53,690 nt of DNA from Deltaproteobacteria bacterium (GTDB lineage: Bacteria > Myxococcota > Myxococcia > Myxococcales > 40CM-4-68-19): the NCBI GenBank assembly GCA_005879535.1, contig VBKI01000089.1, forward strand, positions 1-53,690, read 5' to 3'. Each line of letters begins with the position of its first letter. Positions within the stretch are counted from its first letter, which is position 1. The notes beneath the pieces were generated by a model. That model made no database searches. It saw only the letters and a list, made by a program, of their open reading frames with translations, and had not been told where the DNA came from. The position numbers were made by a program, and so were the translations under genes. Below, piece after piece: positions 33,382 to 42,934 of the stretch.

Positions 33382-33702
33382 ATGTCGGAACTACCGGTCA
33401 ATGGGGGACCCAGAGTCGCGATGACGCAGGTCATCGGGGCCCGGGACGGCGGCAACGGCGCCGGTGAACTGCTTGGCGAAATCGAGTCCGTCGGCGTCAG
33501 CGTCGGATGGAACCGCGTCACGCTGTCGGAAACGGCCCGCGCCGCGCTGCACGCCATTCTCGAGCGCAATGGCGGCGTGATGGATCGTTCATTCGAGCTG
33601 AGGCACGGGGCGCTCAAGCTGCTTCGCTGCCGGATGCTCAGCGCCGGCACGCGCTCGCAGCTCACCTTCGACGGCAGCGAACGGCACGGACGCCGCTCCT
33701 GA
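33382..33702 (+). CDS. Small hypothetical protein
   Basis: 106 residues, not recognised. GGGAGGAGC just before ATG 33382 is a strong ribosome site. The N-terminal third is Gly-rich (GARDGGNGAGELLGEIESVG); the rest is a possible helix-strand unit (TLSETARAALHAILERNGGV). It converges with the DksA-like gene with 21 bases between. No function is proposed. Confidence 0.55.
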   Translation: MSELPVNGGPRVAMTQVIGARDGGNGAGELLGEIESVGVSVGWNRVTLSETARAALHAILERNGGVMDRSFELRHGALKLLRCRMLSAGTRSQLTFDGSERHGRRS

Positions 33703-33723
33703 CGATTCGAGAATCCGCCGGAT

Positions 33724-34032
33724 TCAGGAGATCCAGCGCGCCGCGTGCGTGGGGCACGTCGCGAGCCACGGCTGCTGCTGAAGCGCGTCGCGGTCGAGGT
33801 TCACCCCGCAGACCTCACATCTGCCGAACGCGTCGGTATCGAAGGCCTTGATGGCGCGGTCGATCTGCTCGAGGAAGTTTCGCAGCCGCAACTCGGGATC
33901 CTGATCGGGACCGGAGGGCACCGGCAGCGAGGCGAGGTCTACCTCCTTGCCGGAGAGAACTGCCTCGAGGAGATCCGCGACGTCCTGGCCCTTGTGCAGC
34001 AACGCGGACTTCCAGGCAGGATCGGCCCTCAT
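33724..34032 (-). CDS. DksA/TraR-family zinc-finger protein
   Basis: 102 residues. A helical N-terminal half (LLHKGQDVADLLEAVLSGKE, then LRNFLEQIDRAIKAFDTD) is followed by a C4-type finger with ligands in RCEVCG and CPTH, so the fourth ligand is His in place of Cys. AFGRCEVCGVNL matches the TraR/DksA consensus. DksA proteins bind the RNA polymerase secondary channel and modulate initiation; this short version lacks the full coiled coil with the DxxDxA tip, so a canonical DksA role is doubtful. The small gene at 34065-34280 lies upstream on the same strand. Confidence 0.75.
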   Translation of the reverse strand: MRADPAWKSALLHKGQDVADLLEAVLSGKEVDLASLPVPSGPDQDPELRLRNFLEQIDRAIKAFDTDAFGRCEVCGVNLDRDALQQQPWLATCPTHAARWIS

Positions 34033-34064
34033 GCAGGCTCCGGTGGCGCGCGCCGCTCGGCGCC

Positions 34065-34280
34065 TCAGCGCGGCCGCGCGTCGGCGAACGCGTCAAGCCA
34101 GGTATCGCCCTGGCCCTCGATGGATCGCACGGTTCCTCCCGCGCCGTTGCCGACCTTGCAGCTGTACCGGGCGAGGCGACCGCGCCGCATTCCGCGCCGC
34201 GGGCGAAATTCGATGGTGGCGCTCGCGCCCCAGCGTCTGGCCGCTTCGGCCCGGGCCTCGTCCGGCGTCATGTCCTTCAT
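34065..34280 (-). CDS. Small hypothetical protein
   Basis: 71 residues from ATG 34280, which has a good AGGAGC ribosome site six bases upstream. The longer open frame to 34808 is shadow. The protein is basic in the middle (EFRPRRGMRRGRLARYSC) and ends with TWLDAFADA. It could be a small nucleic-acid-binding protein. It lies 32 bases upstream of the DksA-like gene on the same strand and may be in its operon. Confidence 0.5.
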   Translation of the reverse strand: MKDMTPDEARAEAARRWGASATIEFRPRRGMRRGRLARYSCKVGNGAGGTVRSIEGQGDTWLDAFADARPR

Positions 34281-34596
34281 CGGGCTCCTGTCAGAGCGGA
34301 CCAAGCACGCGCCGTAGCGTCGCGTGATCGTGCGATCCGGCCTCTGGCATTTACCACGAAGCGGGCGGTGGCGTCCTATCGGGCGATCGCGACGACCATG
34401 CTCGCCGCATACTCGTTCGCTACGGCTTTCGGTAATCGACGCCATCTGCAGCGACGGACGCGGCATCATCGCCGGGAGCGACAAACAGACGCAAGGCGCG
34501 TCTCGGAAGTGAAGCCATGACAGATCGGGTTGCGAAGTCCAACCGGGAGGCACATGCTCCCGCCCGCCGACCACGCCGGTCGGTGACGAGGTCATC
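34281..34596. other. Gene-poor divergent intergenic region
   Basis: 316 bases between two small divergent genes. One short open frame (34324-34512) is present on the plus strand but has an Arg/Ser-rich composition typical of out-of-frame GC-rich DNA and no family signal. Promoters for both flanking genes must lie here. I see no convincing -10/-35 pair, repeat or RNA structure. Confidence 0.4.
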
Positions 34597-34812
34597 ATGC
34601 GAAAGCTCGCAGCCGCTGTCGCCATCGCGTTTGCCGCCCTGTCCGCGCAGGCCGTCTGGGCCTGCGACCAAAAGACGGACACCGCCGAGCAGCCGCAGCA
34701 GAAGCCGGCCGTCGCCGAGAAGGTGCAGAAGCAAAACAAGCAAAAGAAGGCGAAGAAGACCGAGAAGACCGAGCGGTCGGAAAACACCGCGGTCGCCCGC
34801 GCCGACAAGTAG
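34597..34812 (+). CDS. Small secreted Lys-rich protein
   Basis: 71 residues. It has a clear signal peptide (MRKLAAAVAIAFAALSAQAVWA) and then a short polar mature part with many Lys, Glu and Gln (KVQKQNKQKKAKKTEK). A single Cys follows the cleavage region, but the preceding residues (VWAC) do not make a good lipobox. Unknown function; possibly a periplasmic polycation. It ends 67 bases before ftsH. Confidence 0.55.
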   Translation: MRKLAAAVAIAFAALSAQAVWACDQKTDTAEQPQQKPAVAEKVQKQNKQKKAKKTEKTERSENTAVARADK

Positions 34813-34879
34813 CTCGCCGTCTCATCCGGCCGTTGCGCGGTGCGTTCCGGTCCGGGGCAGGTTATAGAGCCCGTCGGCC

Positions 34880-36724
34880 ATGAATCGGAAGCAGACGGGC
34901 TTCAACCTTGCATTTGTGCTCATCGCAGTGATGGGCGTGCTGGTCGTGCAGGACTTCTGGGCGCGGCGGCAAGCGGTCGCTACCATTCCCTACAGCGAGT
35001 TCCAGAAGCTGGTCCGCGAAGACAAGGTTGCCAGCGTCGTCGTCGGGCAGGACCAGCTATCGGGCGAGCTGAAGGAACCGATCAACGGCAAGAAGCGATT
35101 CGTCGCCGTCCGCGTCGATGCGGACATCGCCAAGGAGCTGGACCAGCACGGCGTCGAGTACCGCGGGCAGTTCGACTCGAACTTCATCACCATGCTCCTG
35201 TCGTGGATCGTACCGACGGCCTTGTTCTTCGGCATCTGGGTCTTTCTCGGCCGCCGGATGGCGAAACAGCTCGGCGGACCCGGCGGCGGCCTGATGGCCA
35301 TCGGCAAGTCGAAGGCCAGGGTGTACGTCGAGACGGACACGAAGGTCACCTTCGCGGACGTCGCGGGAGTCGACGAGGCGAAGGCCGAGCTGCAGGAAGT
35401 GGTCTCGTTCCTCAAGGACCCGAAGGAGCACGGACGGCTCGGCGCTCGGATGCCGAAGGGGGTCCTGCTGGTCGGTCCTCCGGGCACGGGCAAGACGCTC
35501 CTCGCCAAGGCAGTTGCCGGTGAGGCCGGGGTAGCGTTCTTCTCCATCTCCGGGTCGGAATTCGTGGAGATGTTCGTCGGCGTGGGCGCCGCCCGGGTGC
35601 GCGACCTGTTCGAGCAGGCCCGCGCCAAGGCGCCATGCATCATCTTCATCGACGAGCTGGACGCGCTGGGCCGCGCCCGCGGCGCCGTTCCGGGGCTCGG
35701 CGGTCACGACGAGAAGGAACAGACGCTGAACCAGTTGCTCGTCGAGATGGACGGGTTCGACCCGACCTCCGGGATCGTCCTGATCGCCGCGACCAACCGG
35801 CCCGAGATCCTCGATCCCGCACTGCTGCGGGCGGGTCGCTTCGACCGGCAAGTCCTCGTCGACCGGCCGGACCGCATCGGGCGCGAGGAGATCCTGAGGG
35901 TGCACACGCGCAAGGTGCTCCTCGCCGCGGACGTCAAGCTCGAGGAAGTCGCTGCGCTCACCCCGGGTTTCACCGGAGCCGACCTCGCGAACCTCGTGAA
36001 CGAGGCCGCCCTGGTCGCCACCCGCCGCGGCGCCAACCAGATCGCCATGAACGACTTCAACTTGGCCATCGAGCGGATCGTGGCGGGGCTGGAAAAGAAG
36101 AACCGGCTGCTCAATCCGCGCGAGCGCGAGATCGTCGCCCATCACGAGATGGGCCACGCATTGGTTGCGGCGGCGCTTCCCGGCACCGATGCGGTGCACA
36201 AGATCTCGATCATTCCGCGGGGAATCGGGGCCCTCGGCTACACCATCCAGCGTCCCACCGAGGATCGCTACCTGATGACGCGCGAGGAGTTGGACAACAA
36301 GATGGCGGTCCTGCTCGGCGGTCGTGCGGCGGAGCATCTCGTCTTCGGACATCTCTCGACCGGCGCCGCCGACGACCTGGCGAAGGCCACGGACATCGCC
36401 CGCAGCATGGTGACCCGATTCGGCATGGGCACTGCGCTCGGTCCGGTGACGTACCAGACGGAGCCGAGCTCGTTCCTCGGACAGGCCTTCGGATCGCAAC
36501 GGCTCTACGGCGAGGAGACGGCGAGGGAGATCGACGTCGCGGTCCGCGGCATCATCGAGGCGCAGTTCCAGCGCGCGCGAGCGCTGCTCGCGACGAACCG
36601 CGCGCTCCTCGACGAGGCGGCCCGCGTGCTCCTGGCGAAGGAGACGCTCGCAGGGGAAGAGCTGGAAGGCATCCTCGGGCGCGTGGGGAAAGAATCAGGC
36701 CCGCGCATCGCCGCTACTGCGTAG
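34880..36724 (+). CDS. ftsH: ATP-dependent zinc metalloprotease FtsH
   Basis: 614 residues. Two N-terminal membrane helices (about residues 10-25 and 106-125) flank a periplasmic segment. The AAA+ domain follows, with Walker A GPPGTGKT, Walker [12 protein letters not shown], second region of homology [22 protein letters not shown], and the pore loop FVEMFVGVG. The M41 protease domain has HHEMGH (HExxH zinc site) with the downstream Asp ligand near [10 protein letters not shown]. It degrades membrane and some soluble proteins. It is complete, stands alone, and nothing is unusual. Confidence 0.95.
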   Translation: MNRKQTGFNLAFVLIAVMGVLVVQDFWARRQAVATIPYSEFQKLVREDKVASVVVGQDQLSGELKEPINGKKRFVAVRVDADIAKELDQHGVEYRGQFDSNFITMLLSWIVPTALFFGIWVFLGRRMAKQLGGPGGGLMAIGKSKARVYVETDTKVTFADVAGVDEAKAELQEVVSFLKDPKEHGRLGARMPKGVLLVGPPGTGKTLLAKAVAGEAGVAFFSISGSEFVEMFVGVGAARVRDLFEQARAKAPCIIFIDELDALGRARGAVPGLGGHDEKEQTLNQLLVEMDGFDPTSGIVLIAATNRPEILDPALLRAGRFDRQVLVDRPDRIGREEILRVHTRKVLLAADVKLEEVAALTPGFTGADLANLVNEAALVATRRGANQIAMNDFNLAIERIVAGLEKKNRLLNPREREIVAHHEMGHALVAAALPGTDAVHKISIIPRGIGALGYTIQRPTEDRYLMTREELDNKMAVLLGGRAAEHLVFGHLSTGAADDLAKATDIARSMVTRFGMGTALGPVTYQTEPSSFLGQAFGSQRLYGEETAREIDVAVRGIIEAQFQRARALLATNRALLDEAARVLLAKETLAGEELEGILGRVGKESGPRIAATA

Positions 36725-36818
36725 TTCAGCACGCATCAGATTCCCTTCCGGCGGAGTCGCCAGCCGATTCGCCGGTGCGCATCGTCCGCCCGTCAGCTCA
36801 GTTGGCTGCGGAGCGTCC

Positions 36819-36962
36819 ATGAGCACGCGGTGTTCAGTGGTGACCAGGACATGGATCTGGATCGCCGTCGCATTGGCGGTGGGAGCATTGACCGGGGTCG
36901 TCAGCGCCGGTCGTTCCCCAGCGAACGCCGAGCCTGCGGCAAAGTTCTCTGCAATGCCCTGA
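36819..36962 (+). CDS. Possible small membrane or secreted peptide
   Basis: A 47-codon frame after ftsH. It starts MSTRCSVVTRTWIWIAVALA and continues with a hydrophobic segment and GVVSAGRSPANAEPAA, looking like a signal peptide with a very short mature part. GGAG lies about six bases before the ATG. It ends three bases before the stop of the convergent desaturase gene. Coding is plausible but unproven; it could be chance. Confidence 0.35.
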   Translation: MSTRCSVVTRTWIWIAVALAVGALTGVVSAGRSPANAEPAAKFSAMP

Positions 36963-36965
36963 GAC

Positions 36966-38078
36966 TCAGCCCGTATCCGAACGGTGACATGACGTCTTGA
37001 CGTCGAGGGCCGACGCGGATCCCATCCGCCGCAACCAGCGCACGTTGGCGGCGAGGGCGCTCCGCAGGGTAGGCTCGCAGCGGTATTGCACTCGATGCGC
37101 GGTGCAGGTCTCCTCGACGATTCTGGAGAGCGCCGGATAGTGCAGGTGGCAGACGCGCGGGAACAAGTGGTGCTCCACCTGGAAATTGAGCCCTCCGAGA
37201 TACCAGCCCAGCAGCGTGTTGCCCCGCGCGAAGTCTACCGTCGTCGCCAGCTGATGCTCGGCCCAGTCGGACTCGACGTCGCGGCTGCCGATGAATTCAG
37301 CCTCGTCCACGCAGTGCGCCAGCTGGAAGGCGTTGGCGAGTACGTTGCCGAGGACAAAGAGGGCGAGAGCCCAGATCAGCACCAGCCCCCATGAGGGATG
37401 GAGAAGGGCAGGCAGCAAGAACGCCCAACAGATGAAGAGCGCCTTTCCCGCCAGCGCGATGACCAGCGTTCGCCCGCGCGCAGCCGGGAACTGGCGCCCG
37501 GCGATGCGGCCGGTGGCGAGCTCGCGAGCGTCGTCGACGAACCACCACTGGAGAGGGAAGAGGCCGTAGAGGAGCCATACGTACAAGTGCTGGAAACGAT
37601 GGTGCCACCGCCGCGACTGCCACGGCGCGAGGCGCAACAGCGGGCTGCCGGCCTCGATGTCCGGATCGAGCCCGGACACGTTCGGGTATGCGTGGTGCAT
37701 GACGTTGTGCTTGAGGCGCCAGAGGAAAGAGCTCGCGCCCAGCAGATCGAGCGTGAACGACATGATTCCGTTCACGCGCGCGCTCGAGGAAGTGCCTCCG
37801 TGGTTCGCGTCGTGCATGACCGAGAATCCCACCCCGGCCACGGCCAGCCCGACGGAGATGCTCAGCAGCGCCGCCTGCCAGGCGTAGAGCGGAACGAACA
37901 TCAGCAGGCCGTAAGACATGGCGAGCCACGAGATCAAGGCGGCGGTCTTCGCGCCCATCGCCCAGCCGCCGTGACGCGAGCGCGCGGCGCCCTCGAAAAA
38001 CTCCTCCACGCGACGCGTGAGATCGGTATGGAAGGGTCCCCGCGCCGGAAACCGGACGCGCTCGAACTCGTTCGGCAT
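36966..38078 (-). CDS. Membrane fatty acid desaturase (front-end type)
   Basis: 370 residues, with two pairs of membrane helices and the three histidine boxes of acyl-lipid desaturases: HDANHGG, HNVMHH and QVEHH. The glutamine in the third box is the mark of front-end (delta-6-like) desaturases. No cytochrome b5 domain is fused, as in other bacterial members of this type. It introduces a double bond into membrane acyl chains with di-iron and O2. A 132-base gap separates it from the epoxide hydrolase, also on the minus strand and upstream. Confidence 0.88.
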   Translation of the reverse strand: MPNEFERVRFPARGPFHTDLTRRVEEFFEGAARSRHGGWAMGAKTAALISWLAMSYGLLMFVPLYAWQAALLSISVGLAVAGVGFSVMHDANHGGTSSSARVNGIMSFTLDLLGASSFLWRLKHNVMHHAYPNVSGLDPDIEAGSPLLRLAPWQSRRWHHRFQHLYVWLLYGLFPLQWWFVDDARELATGRIAGRQFPAARGRTLVIALAGKALFICWAFLLPALLHPSWGLVLIWALALFVLGNVLANAFQLAHCVDEAEFIGSRDVESDWAEHQLATTVDFARGNTLLGWYLGGLNFQVEHHLFPRVCHLHYPALSRIVEETCTAHRVQYRCEPTLRSALAANVRWLRRMGSASALDVKTSCHRSDTG

Positions 38079-38210
38079 ATGTCTCCAGGAAGCGATTGAT
38101 CGAACGGGTGAATCTGCTTCAGACGATAGGTGCCGCCGGTCACCGGCGTGTCACCCTCGAACGGGGCGAGCGCTCGCCCGAGAACGCCATGTAGCAGGAT
38201 AGGCGCTGAC

Positions 38211-39359
38211 TCAGAGCCCGGCAAAGAAAGCGCCGATGTCCTGCGCGAGCAACTGCGGTTCCTCCGTCGCGGCGAAGTGACCACCCCGCGGCATCGGGGT
38301 CCAGCGCCGCAGATCATAGAGACGCGCGGCCCATTCGCGCGGCGGAATGCCTTCGCTGATGAGCTCGTTTGCGAAGATGGCGATCGCGGTGGGGACGCGG
38401 ACAAGGTCCTGCGGCCCAATCGGAACGCGGAACCATCGGTTGTCGTAATAGTCGCGCATCGACGACGTGATGGTCCCCGTCGCCCAGTAGATGGTCAGAT
38501 TGGTGAGAAGGAAGTCGCGTGAGAATCGCCGGTCGGCGTCTCCGCCGGAGTCGGCCCACGAGCGCCATTTCTCGAGGATCCAGGCGGCGAGCCCGGCGGG
38601 CGAGTCGTTCAGTGCGTATCCGAGCGTCTGCGGCTTGGTGCCCTGGATCGCCTTGTAGCCGTTCTCGGCCTGCCAGAACCTGTCGTTGCGCTCGACGTAG
38701 TCTCTCTCCGCGTCCGAGAGGGGTCGCGCATCGGGCCCGACGTACGGGGGGATCTCCAGGTTGCTGAGATGGAGACCGATCATCGGCTGCGGCTCGTCCA
38801 GTGCCATCAGCGTCGAGACTCCCGCCCCGAAGTCGCTCCCGTGGGCCGCATAGCGCGCGTACCCGAGCCCGCGCATCAGCCGATGCCACAGCGAAGCCGT
38901 GAACCGGTAGTTCACGCCCGTGCGCGGAGGCCGTTCCGAGAAGCCGTAGCCCGGCAACGAAGGAATGACGACGTCGAACGCCGGCCCCTCGATGCCGTGC
39001 GCTTCCGGATCGGTCAGCAGCGGCAGGAGCGGGAGCAGCTCGATGAACGTGCTCGGCCAGCCGTGCGTCAGGATGAGCGGAAGTCCCCGCCCGCGCCGAG
39101 CCTTCTCGTGCACGAAATGGATGTGCACGCCGTCCAGGTCGGCGCGGAAATGCCGGAGGCCGTTCAGCTTGCGTTCCTGCGCGCGCCAGTCGAATCCGTC
39201 AGCCCAGTACGCCAGGATTCGCTTCAGGTAATCGAGGTTGGTGCCCTGGTCCCACCCGGTTCCAGGCACCTGATCGGGCCAGCGCGTGTTCAGGATGCGC
39301 GAGCGCAGATCGGCGAGGACCGAGGCGTCGACCTCTATCTTGAACGGCTCGATGCGCAT
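38211..39359 (-). CDS. Epoxide hydrolase (EHN-type alpha/beta hydrolase)
   Basis: 382 residues from ATG 39359 (the frame opens at 39476 with no domain). The N-terminal EHN segment IEPFKIEVDASVLADLRSRI and TRWPDQV are typical. HGWPSTFIELLPLL holds the oxyanion site; the nucleophile region AAHGSDFGAGVSTLMA has Asp; the catalytic His is in RGGHFAATEEPQLL. It opens epoxides to diols by a covalent ester intermediate. It is the upstream neighbour of the desaturase on the same strand. Confidence 0.88.
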   Translation of the reverse strand: MRIEPFKIEVDASVLADLRSRILNTRWPDQVPGTGWDQGTNLDYLKRILAYWADGFDWRAQERKLNGLRHFRADLDGVHIHFVHEKARRGRGLPLILTHGWPSTFIELLPLLPLLTDPEAHGIEGPAFDVVIPSLPGYGFSERPPRTGVNYRFTASLWHRLMRGLGYARYAAHGSDFGAGVSTLMALDEPQPMIGLHLSNLEIPPYVGPDARPLSDAERDYVERNDRFWQAENGYKAIQGTKPQTLGYALNDSPAGLAAWILEKWRSWADSGGDADRRFSRDFLLTNLTIYWATGTITSSMRDYYDNRWFRVPIGPQDLVRVPTAIAIFANELISEGIPPREWAARLYDLRRWTPMPRGGHFAATEEPQLLAQDIGAFFAGL

Positions 39360-39496
39360 CGCGCGATCGTGCCTCGCTTCACAAATGCAAACAATCGCAA
39401 AACGCCGGCGCAACAACTTCGGCGCCGCGCCGCGTGTCCGGAAATGCAGACAGTCCGGCGCCGCATGACGCGGCATCCGCGGTTCACAGGAGGAAC

Positions 39497-39796
39497 ATGA
39501 TGATGCGATCAGTGTTCGGCTTCCTTGCCGCAGCGGCGGTGTGCGGCTGCGGCACAGACAGCAGCTCCATTTCGAGCGCGCTCACCAGCACCGCCACGTC
39601 CGCGTCGAGCGACGGAGGAACTCGCGGCACACCGTCGGCCGAAGACATCGCCGCCTGCAGCGGCAAGGCGGCCGGCGACGCCTGTACCGACATCTACGAC
39701 GGCGGCGATCCGGGCACCTGCCAGCTGGCCGCGGACGGAACCACCCTCGCGTGCAGCGAACAGCACGGGGACGGTGGCCACCCCTGCGGGCCCTGA
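39497..39796 (+). CDS. Small Cys-containing lipoprotein
   Basis: 99 residues from ATG 39497, which has a strong AGGAGG. The leader MMMRSVFGFLAAAAVCGCG gives a probable lipid-attachment Cys at 17 or 19. A Ser/Thr-rich linker follows, then a small domain with four Cys (DIAACSGKAAGDACTD and GTCQLAADGTTLACSE), which may form two disulfides. Function unknown. An intrinsic terminator follows at 39846. Confidence 0.65.
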   Translation: MMMRSVFGFLAAAAVCGCGTDSSSISSALTSTATSASSDGGTRGTPSAEDIAACSGKAAGDACTDIYDGGDPGTCQLAADGTTLACSEQHGDGGHPCGP

Positions 39797-39845
39797 CGCT
39801 GCAGCACGAGTTGGGTCGCGGGCTTCCCCTCCCCTGACCCATACG

Positions 39846-39885
39846 GGGGCGGCGCCGTCCGGGGTCGGCGCCGCCCCTGGCTTTT
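39846..39885 (+). terminator. Intrinsic terminator after the small lipoprotein
   Basis: A perfect 12-bp inverted repeat, GGGGCGGCGCCG (39846-39857) and CGGCGCCGCCCC (39866-39877), with an 8-base loop, followed by TGGCTTTT. It is a strong GC stem with a short T run, on the plus strand, 50 bases after the lipoprotein stop and 17 bases before the FAD-Rieske gene. Confidence 0.8.
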
Positions 39886-39901
39886 GTGACAGACTGGCCC
39901 C

Positions 39902-41377
39902 ATGAGGAAATCGTCGGAATCCCTCTGGCTTCGGACGGTTGCCGATCCTGGTTTCCCGGCCCTCACCGGCGATGCCACCGTGGACGTCTGCGTCGTGGGC
40001 GGCGGGATGGCGGGCGTCACCGCAGCGCGTCTGCTCCAGCGAGCCGGCAAGCGCGTCGCCCTCCTCGACCAGGGAAAGATCGGCAACGGCGTGACAGGCT
40101 TCACCACCGCGCACCTGACCGAAGCGCTCGATACCCGCTACTTCGAGCTGCGCAAGACGTTCGGCAACGATGGCGCGCGGCTTGCGGCCCAGTCGCATCG
40201 CGCGGCGATCGAACACATCGCACGGACCGTCGACGAGGAGAAGCTCGACTGCGGTTTCCGCTATCTGCCCGGGTATCTGTACTCGGAGGAGTCGCCGGAT
40301 CAGATCGTCCAGGAGCACGAGGCGGCGCGGGCTTGCGGGATCGAGGTTGCCGTTCTCGACCGGGCACCGTTGCCGTTCCCCACGAAGAAGGCGCTCCGGT
40401 TCGAGCGGCAGGGGCAGTTCCATCCGCTGCGGTATCTGCTGCCGCTCGCGCGGCAGGTCGCGCAGCGGGGCGGCTTGGTGCACGAGCAGACGCGCGCGCT
40501 GGACGTCAGGGACGGCGAGCCCTGCACCGTGCGGACGGCGCAGGGCTTGGTGAGGGCGACGCACGTGCTCGTCTGCACGCACACGCCGGTGAACGACAAG
40601 TTCTTCATGCACACGAAGCTCGCCCAGTACCGATCGTACGTCGTCACGGCCCGCCCGGTGCAGCGCATCGACGGTCTCTTCTGGGATGATGCCGACCCGT
40701 ACCACTACTTGCGCATGCACGATGGGCAGCTCATCGCCGGCGGCGAGGATCACAAGGTGGGACAGAAAGCGAACACGAACGAGGCCTACGATCGCCTCGG
40801 CGAGTACGTGCGCGCCCGATTCGACGCGGCGGTCGAGGGCGAGTGGTCGGCGCAGGTCGTGGAGCCGGTGGACGGACTGCCCTACATCGGTCGCAATTCG
40901 CTCAACGCGCACGTCTTCGTCGCGACCGGATTCTCCGGGAACGGCATGACCGGCGGAACGCTGGCGGCGATGCTGCTCGCCGACCTCGTGCTCGGGAAGT
41001 CGAACGTCTGGGAATCCCTGTACAAGGCAACGCGCCTCAGCGCCGGCGCCGCGCTCGAATGGACGAAGGAAAATGTCGACTATCCGTTGCACCTCGTGGT
41101 CGGGGCACTGAAGGGCGCCCCGGCGGACGCTCTCGAAAGCGTCGCGCGCGGAGAGGGGCGCATCGTGACCGTCGCGGGCAAGAAGGTGGCGGCCTTCCGC
41201 GACGAGGATGGCAAGCTCACGCTGCTCTCGCCGACCTGCACGCACATGGCGTGCACGGTGAGGTGGAACCCAGCGGAGAAATCGTGGGATTGCCCCTGTC
41301 ACGGCGCGCGGTATGACGTCGAGGGCGAAGTGCTGAACGGGCCCGCGATCAAGCCGCTAGCGAAAAAGCAGCCATGA
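39902..41377 (+). CDS. FAD-dependent oxidoreductase with C-terminal Rieske [2Fe-2S] domain
   Basis: 491 residues. The N-terminal DAO-type FAD domain starts VDVCVVGGGMAGVTAARLL and ends with PYIGRNSLNAHVFVATGFSGNGMT. The last 100 residues are a Rieske domain with ligand motifs CTHMAC and CPCHGARYD (C-x-H and C-x2-H). The combination resembles the gamma-glutamylputrescine-oxidase-like FAD plus Rieske proteins. It probably oxidises an amine or similar substrate, passing electrons through the cluster. The ATGA overlap with the acyl-CoA ligase gene argues for a shared pathway. Confidence 0.88.
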   Translation: MRKSSESLWLRTVADPGFPALTGDATVDVCVVGGGMAGVTAARLLQRAGKRVALLDQGKIGNGVTGFTTAHLTEALDTRYFELRKTFGNDGARLAAQSHRAAIEHIARTVDEEKLDCGFRYLPGYLYSEESPDQIVQEHEAARACGIEVAVLDRAPLPFPTKKALRFERQGQFHPLRYLLPLARQVAQRGGLVHEQTRALDVRDGEPCTVRTAQGLVRATHVLVCTHTPVNDKFFMHTKLAQYRSYVVTARPVQRIDGLFWDDADPYHYLRMHDGQLIAGGEDHKVGQKANTNEAYDRLGEYVRARFDAAVEGEWSAQVVEPVDGLPYIGRNSLNAHVFVATGFSGNGMTGGTLAAMLLADLVLGKSNVWESLYKATRLSAGAALEWTKENVDYPLHLVVGALKGAPADALESVARGEGRIVTVAGKKVAAFRDEDGKLTLLSPTCTHMACTVRWNPAEKSWDCPCHGARYDVEGEVLNGPAIKPLAKKQP

Positions 41378-42885
41378 ACATTGCCGCGCAGGTGCTGGAG
41401 GTCGCGCGACGGTTTCCCGAGCGCCCCGCGATCACCGCCGACTCCGCCACCCTGACGTACGCGCAGCTTGCCAGCCGCGCAGCCCGGCTCGGCGCTGCGC
41501 TCCGCGCGCGGTCCGGAGGTTCCGGAGCGCGCGTCGTTCTCTACCTCGAGAACTGTCCCGAGTTCTTCGAGATCCTGCTCGGTTGCTGGAGCGCGGGATT
41601 GTGCGCGGTTCCCGTGAATGCGCGGCTCCATCCGAAAGAGGTCGCGTGGATTGTCGAAAAGACGAAGTCGAGGCTCGTTTTCGTCACCCCTGCGCTTGCC
41701 GACGCCGTCGCGAGCGGTCCTGGACTGACGGTGATCTCCACCGGCGGCAGCGATTATCAGGCGCTCCTCGCTGCCGAACCGATCGTTCCCCCGCCTGCGG
41801 CAGCCGACGATCCCGCCTGGGTATTCTTCACCAGCGGCACCACCGGCCGCCCCAAAGGCGCTGTCCTGACGCACCGCAATCTAATGTCGATGAGCCACGC
41901 CTACTACGCGGACATCGATTTCATCGACGAGCACGACACGGATCTGCACGCGGCGCCGCTCTCACACGGCTCGGGCCTCTACGCCATTCCGCACCTGCTC
42001 AAGGGGTCGCATCAGGTCGTGCTCGGCGGGTTCGAAGCGGCGCGCGTGTGCGACGCGATCGCGCAACACGAGAACGTCAGCTTCTTCGCCGCGCCGACGA
42101 TGGTGACGCGTCTGGTGCAGAGCGAAGCCGCGCGGACAGCCGGCTTCGCAAACCTCAAGACCATCATCTACGGCGGGGCTCCCATGTACGTCGCCGATCT
42201 GAAGCGCGCGCTGGCGCTCTTCGGGCCGCGTCTCTATCAGCTGTTCGGACAGGGCGAGTCACCGATGACGATCACCGGGCTCTCCAAGCAGTTGCACGCG
42301 GCGGCCGATCACCCTCGATACGAAACCTTGCTCGCGTCCTGCGGCTACGCCCGGACGGGCGTCGAGGTGAAGATCGTGGACGAGCAGGACCGCGAGCTCC
42401 CGCCTGGCGAAGTGGGGGAGGTGATGACGCGGAGCGAAGCGGTGATGCAGGGCTATCTGGACGAGCCTGCCGCGACCGCGGAGACGCTGCGCGGCGGTTG
42501 GTTGCACACCGGCGACGTGGGATCGATGGATGCGGACGGGCTGCTCACGCTAAGGGACCGCTCGAAGGATCTGATCATCAGTGGCGGCAGCAACATCTAT
42601 CCGCGGGAAATCGAGGAGGTGCTGCTACGGCATCCCGGCGTGCTGGAAGCGGCGGTGGTGGGGCGGCCTCATCGGGAGTGGGGCGAGGAGGTGATCGCCT
42701 TCGTCGTCGCACGGCCTGGCGCGTCGGTGTCACAGGCGGCGCTCGACGCCATCTGTCTCGACAACATCGCCCGCTACAAGCGGCCGCGCGAGTATCGTTT
42801 CGTCGACGCGCTGCCGAAGAACAACTACGGCAAGGTGCTGAAGACGGAGCTGCGCCACAAGCTCGGGGAAAACGGGAAGCCGTAA
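41374..42885 (+). CDS. Acyl-CoA synthetase / AMP-dependent ligase
   Basis: 503 residues of the ANL superfamily. The A3 P-loop is FFTSGTTGRPKGAVLTHRN, A5 is YQLFGQGESPMTIT, A7 is WLHTGDVGSMDADGLL, A8 is RSKDLIISGGSNIYPREIEE, and the catalytic lysine is in PKNNYGKVLKTELR. It activates a carboxylic acid with ATP and attaches it to CoA; similarity is to fatty and aromatic acid CoA ligases, and chain length cannot be read. The stop is followed by 49 bases before the OmpA-like gene. Confidence 0.9.
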   Translation: MNIAAQVLEVARRFPERPAITADSATLTYAQLASRAARLGAALRARSGGSGARVVLYLENCPEFFEILLGCWSAGLCAVPVNARLHPKEVAWIVEKTKSRLVFVTPALADAVASGPGLTVISTGGSDYQALLAAEPIVPPPAAADDPAWVFFTSGTTGRPKGAVLTHRNLMSMSHAYYADIDFIDEHDTDLHAAPLSHGSGLYAIPHLLKGSHQVVLGGFEAARVCDAIAQHENVSFFAAPTMVTRLVQSEAARTAGFANLKTIIYGGAPMYVADLKRALALFGPRLYQLFGQGESPMTITGLSKQLHAAADHPRYETLLASCGYARTGVEVKIVDEQDRELPPGEVGEVMTRSEAVMQGYLDEPAATAETLRGGWLHTGDVGSMDADGLLTLRDRSKDLIISGGSNIYPREIEEVLLRHPGVLEAAVVGRPHREWGEEVIAFVVARPGASVSQAALDAICLDNIARYKRPREYRFVDALPKNNYGKVLKTELRHKLGENGKP

Positions 42886-42934
42886 TGCCTTCAGCGCGGG
42901 TCCCACTCGCGCGCGGCTTGTGATACGCGGGGGC

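Noticed and set aside
34324-34512. 62-codon open frame in the 34281-34596 gap
   Set aside because: Arg/Ser-rich composition, no ribosome site and no family signal.
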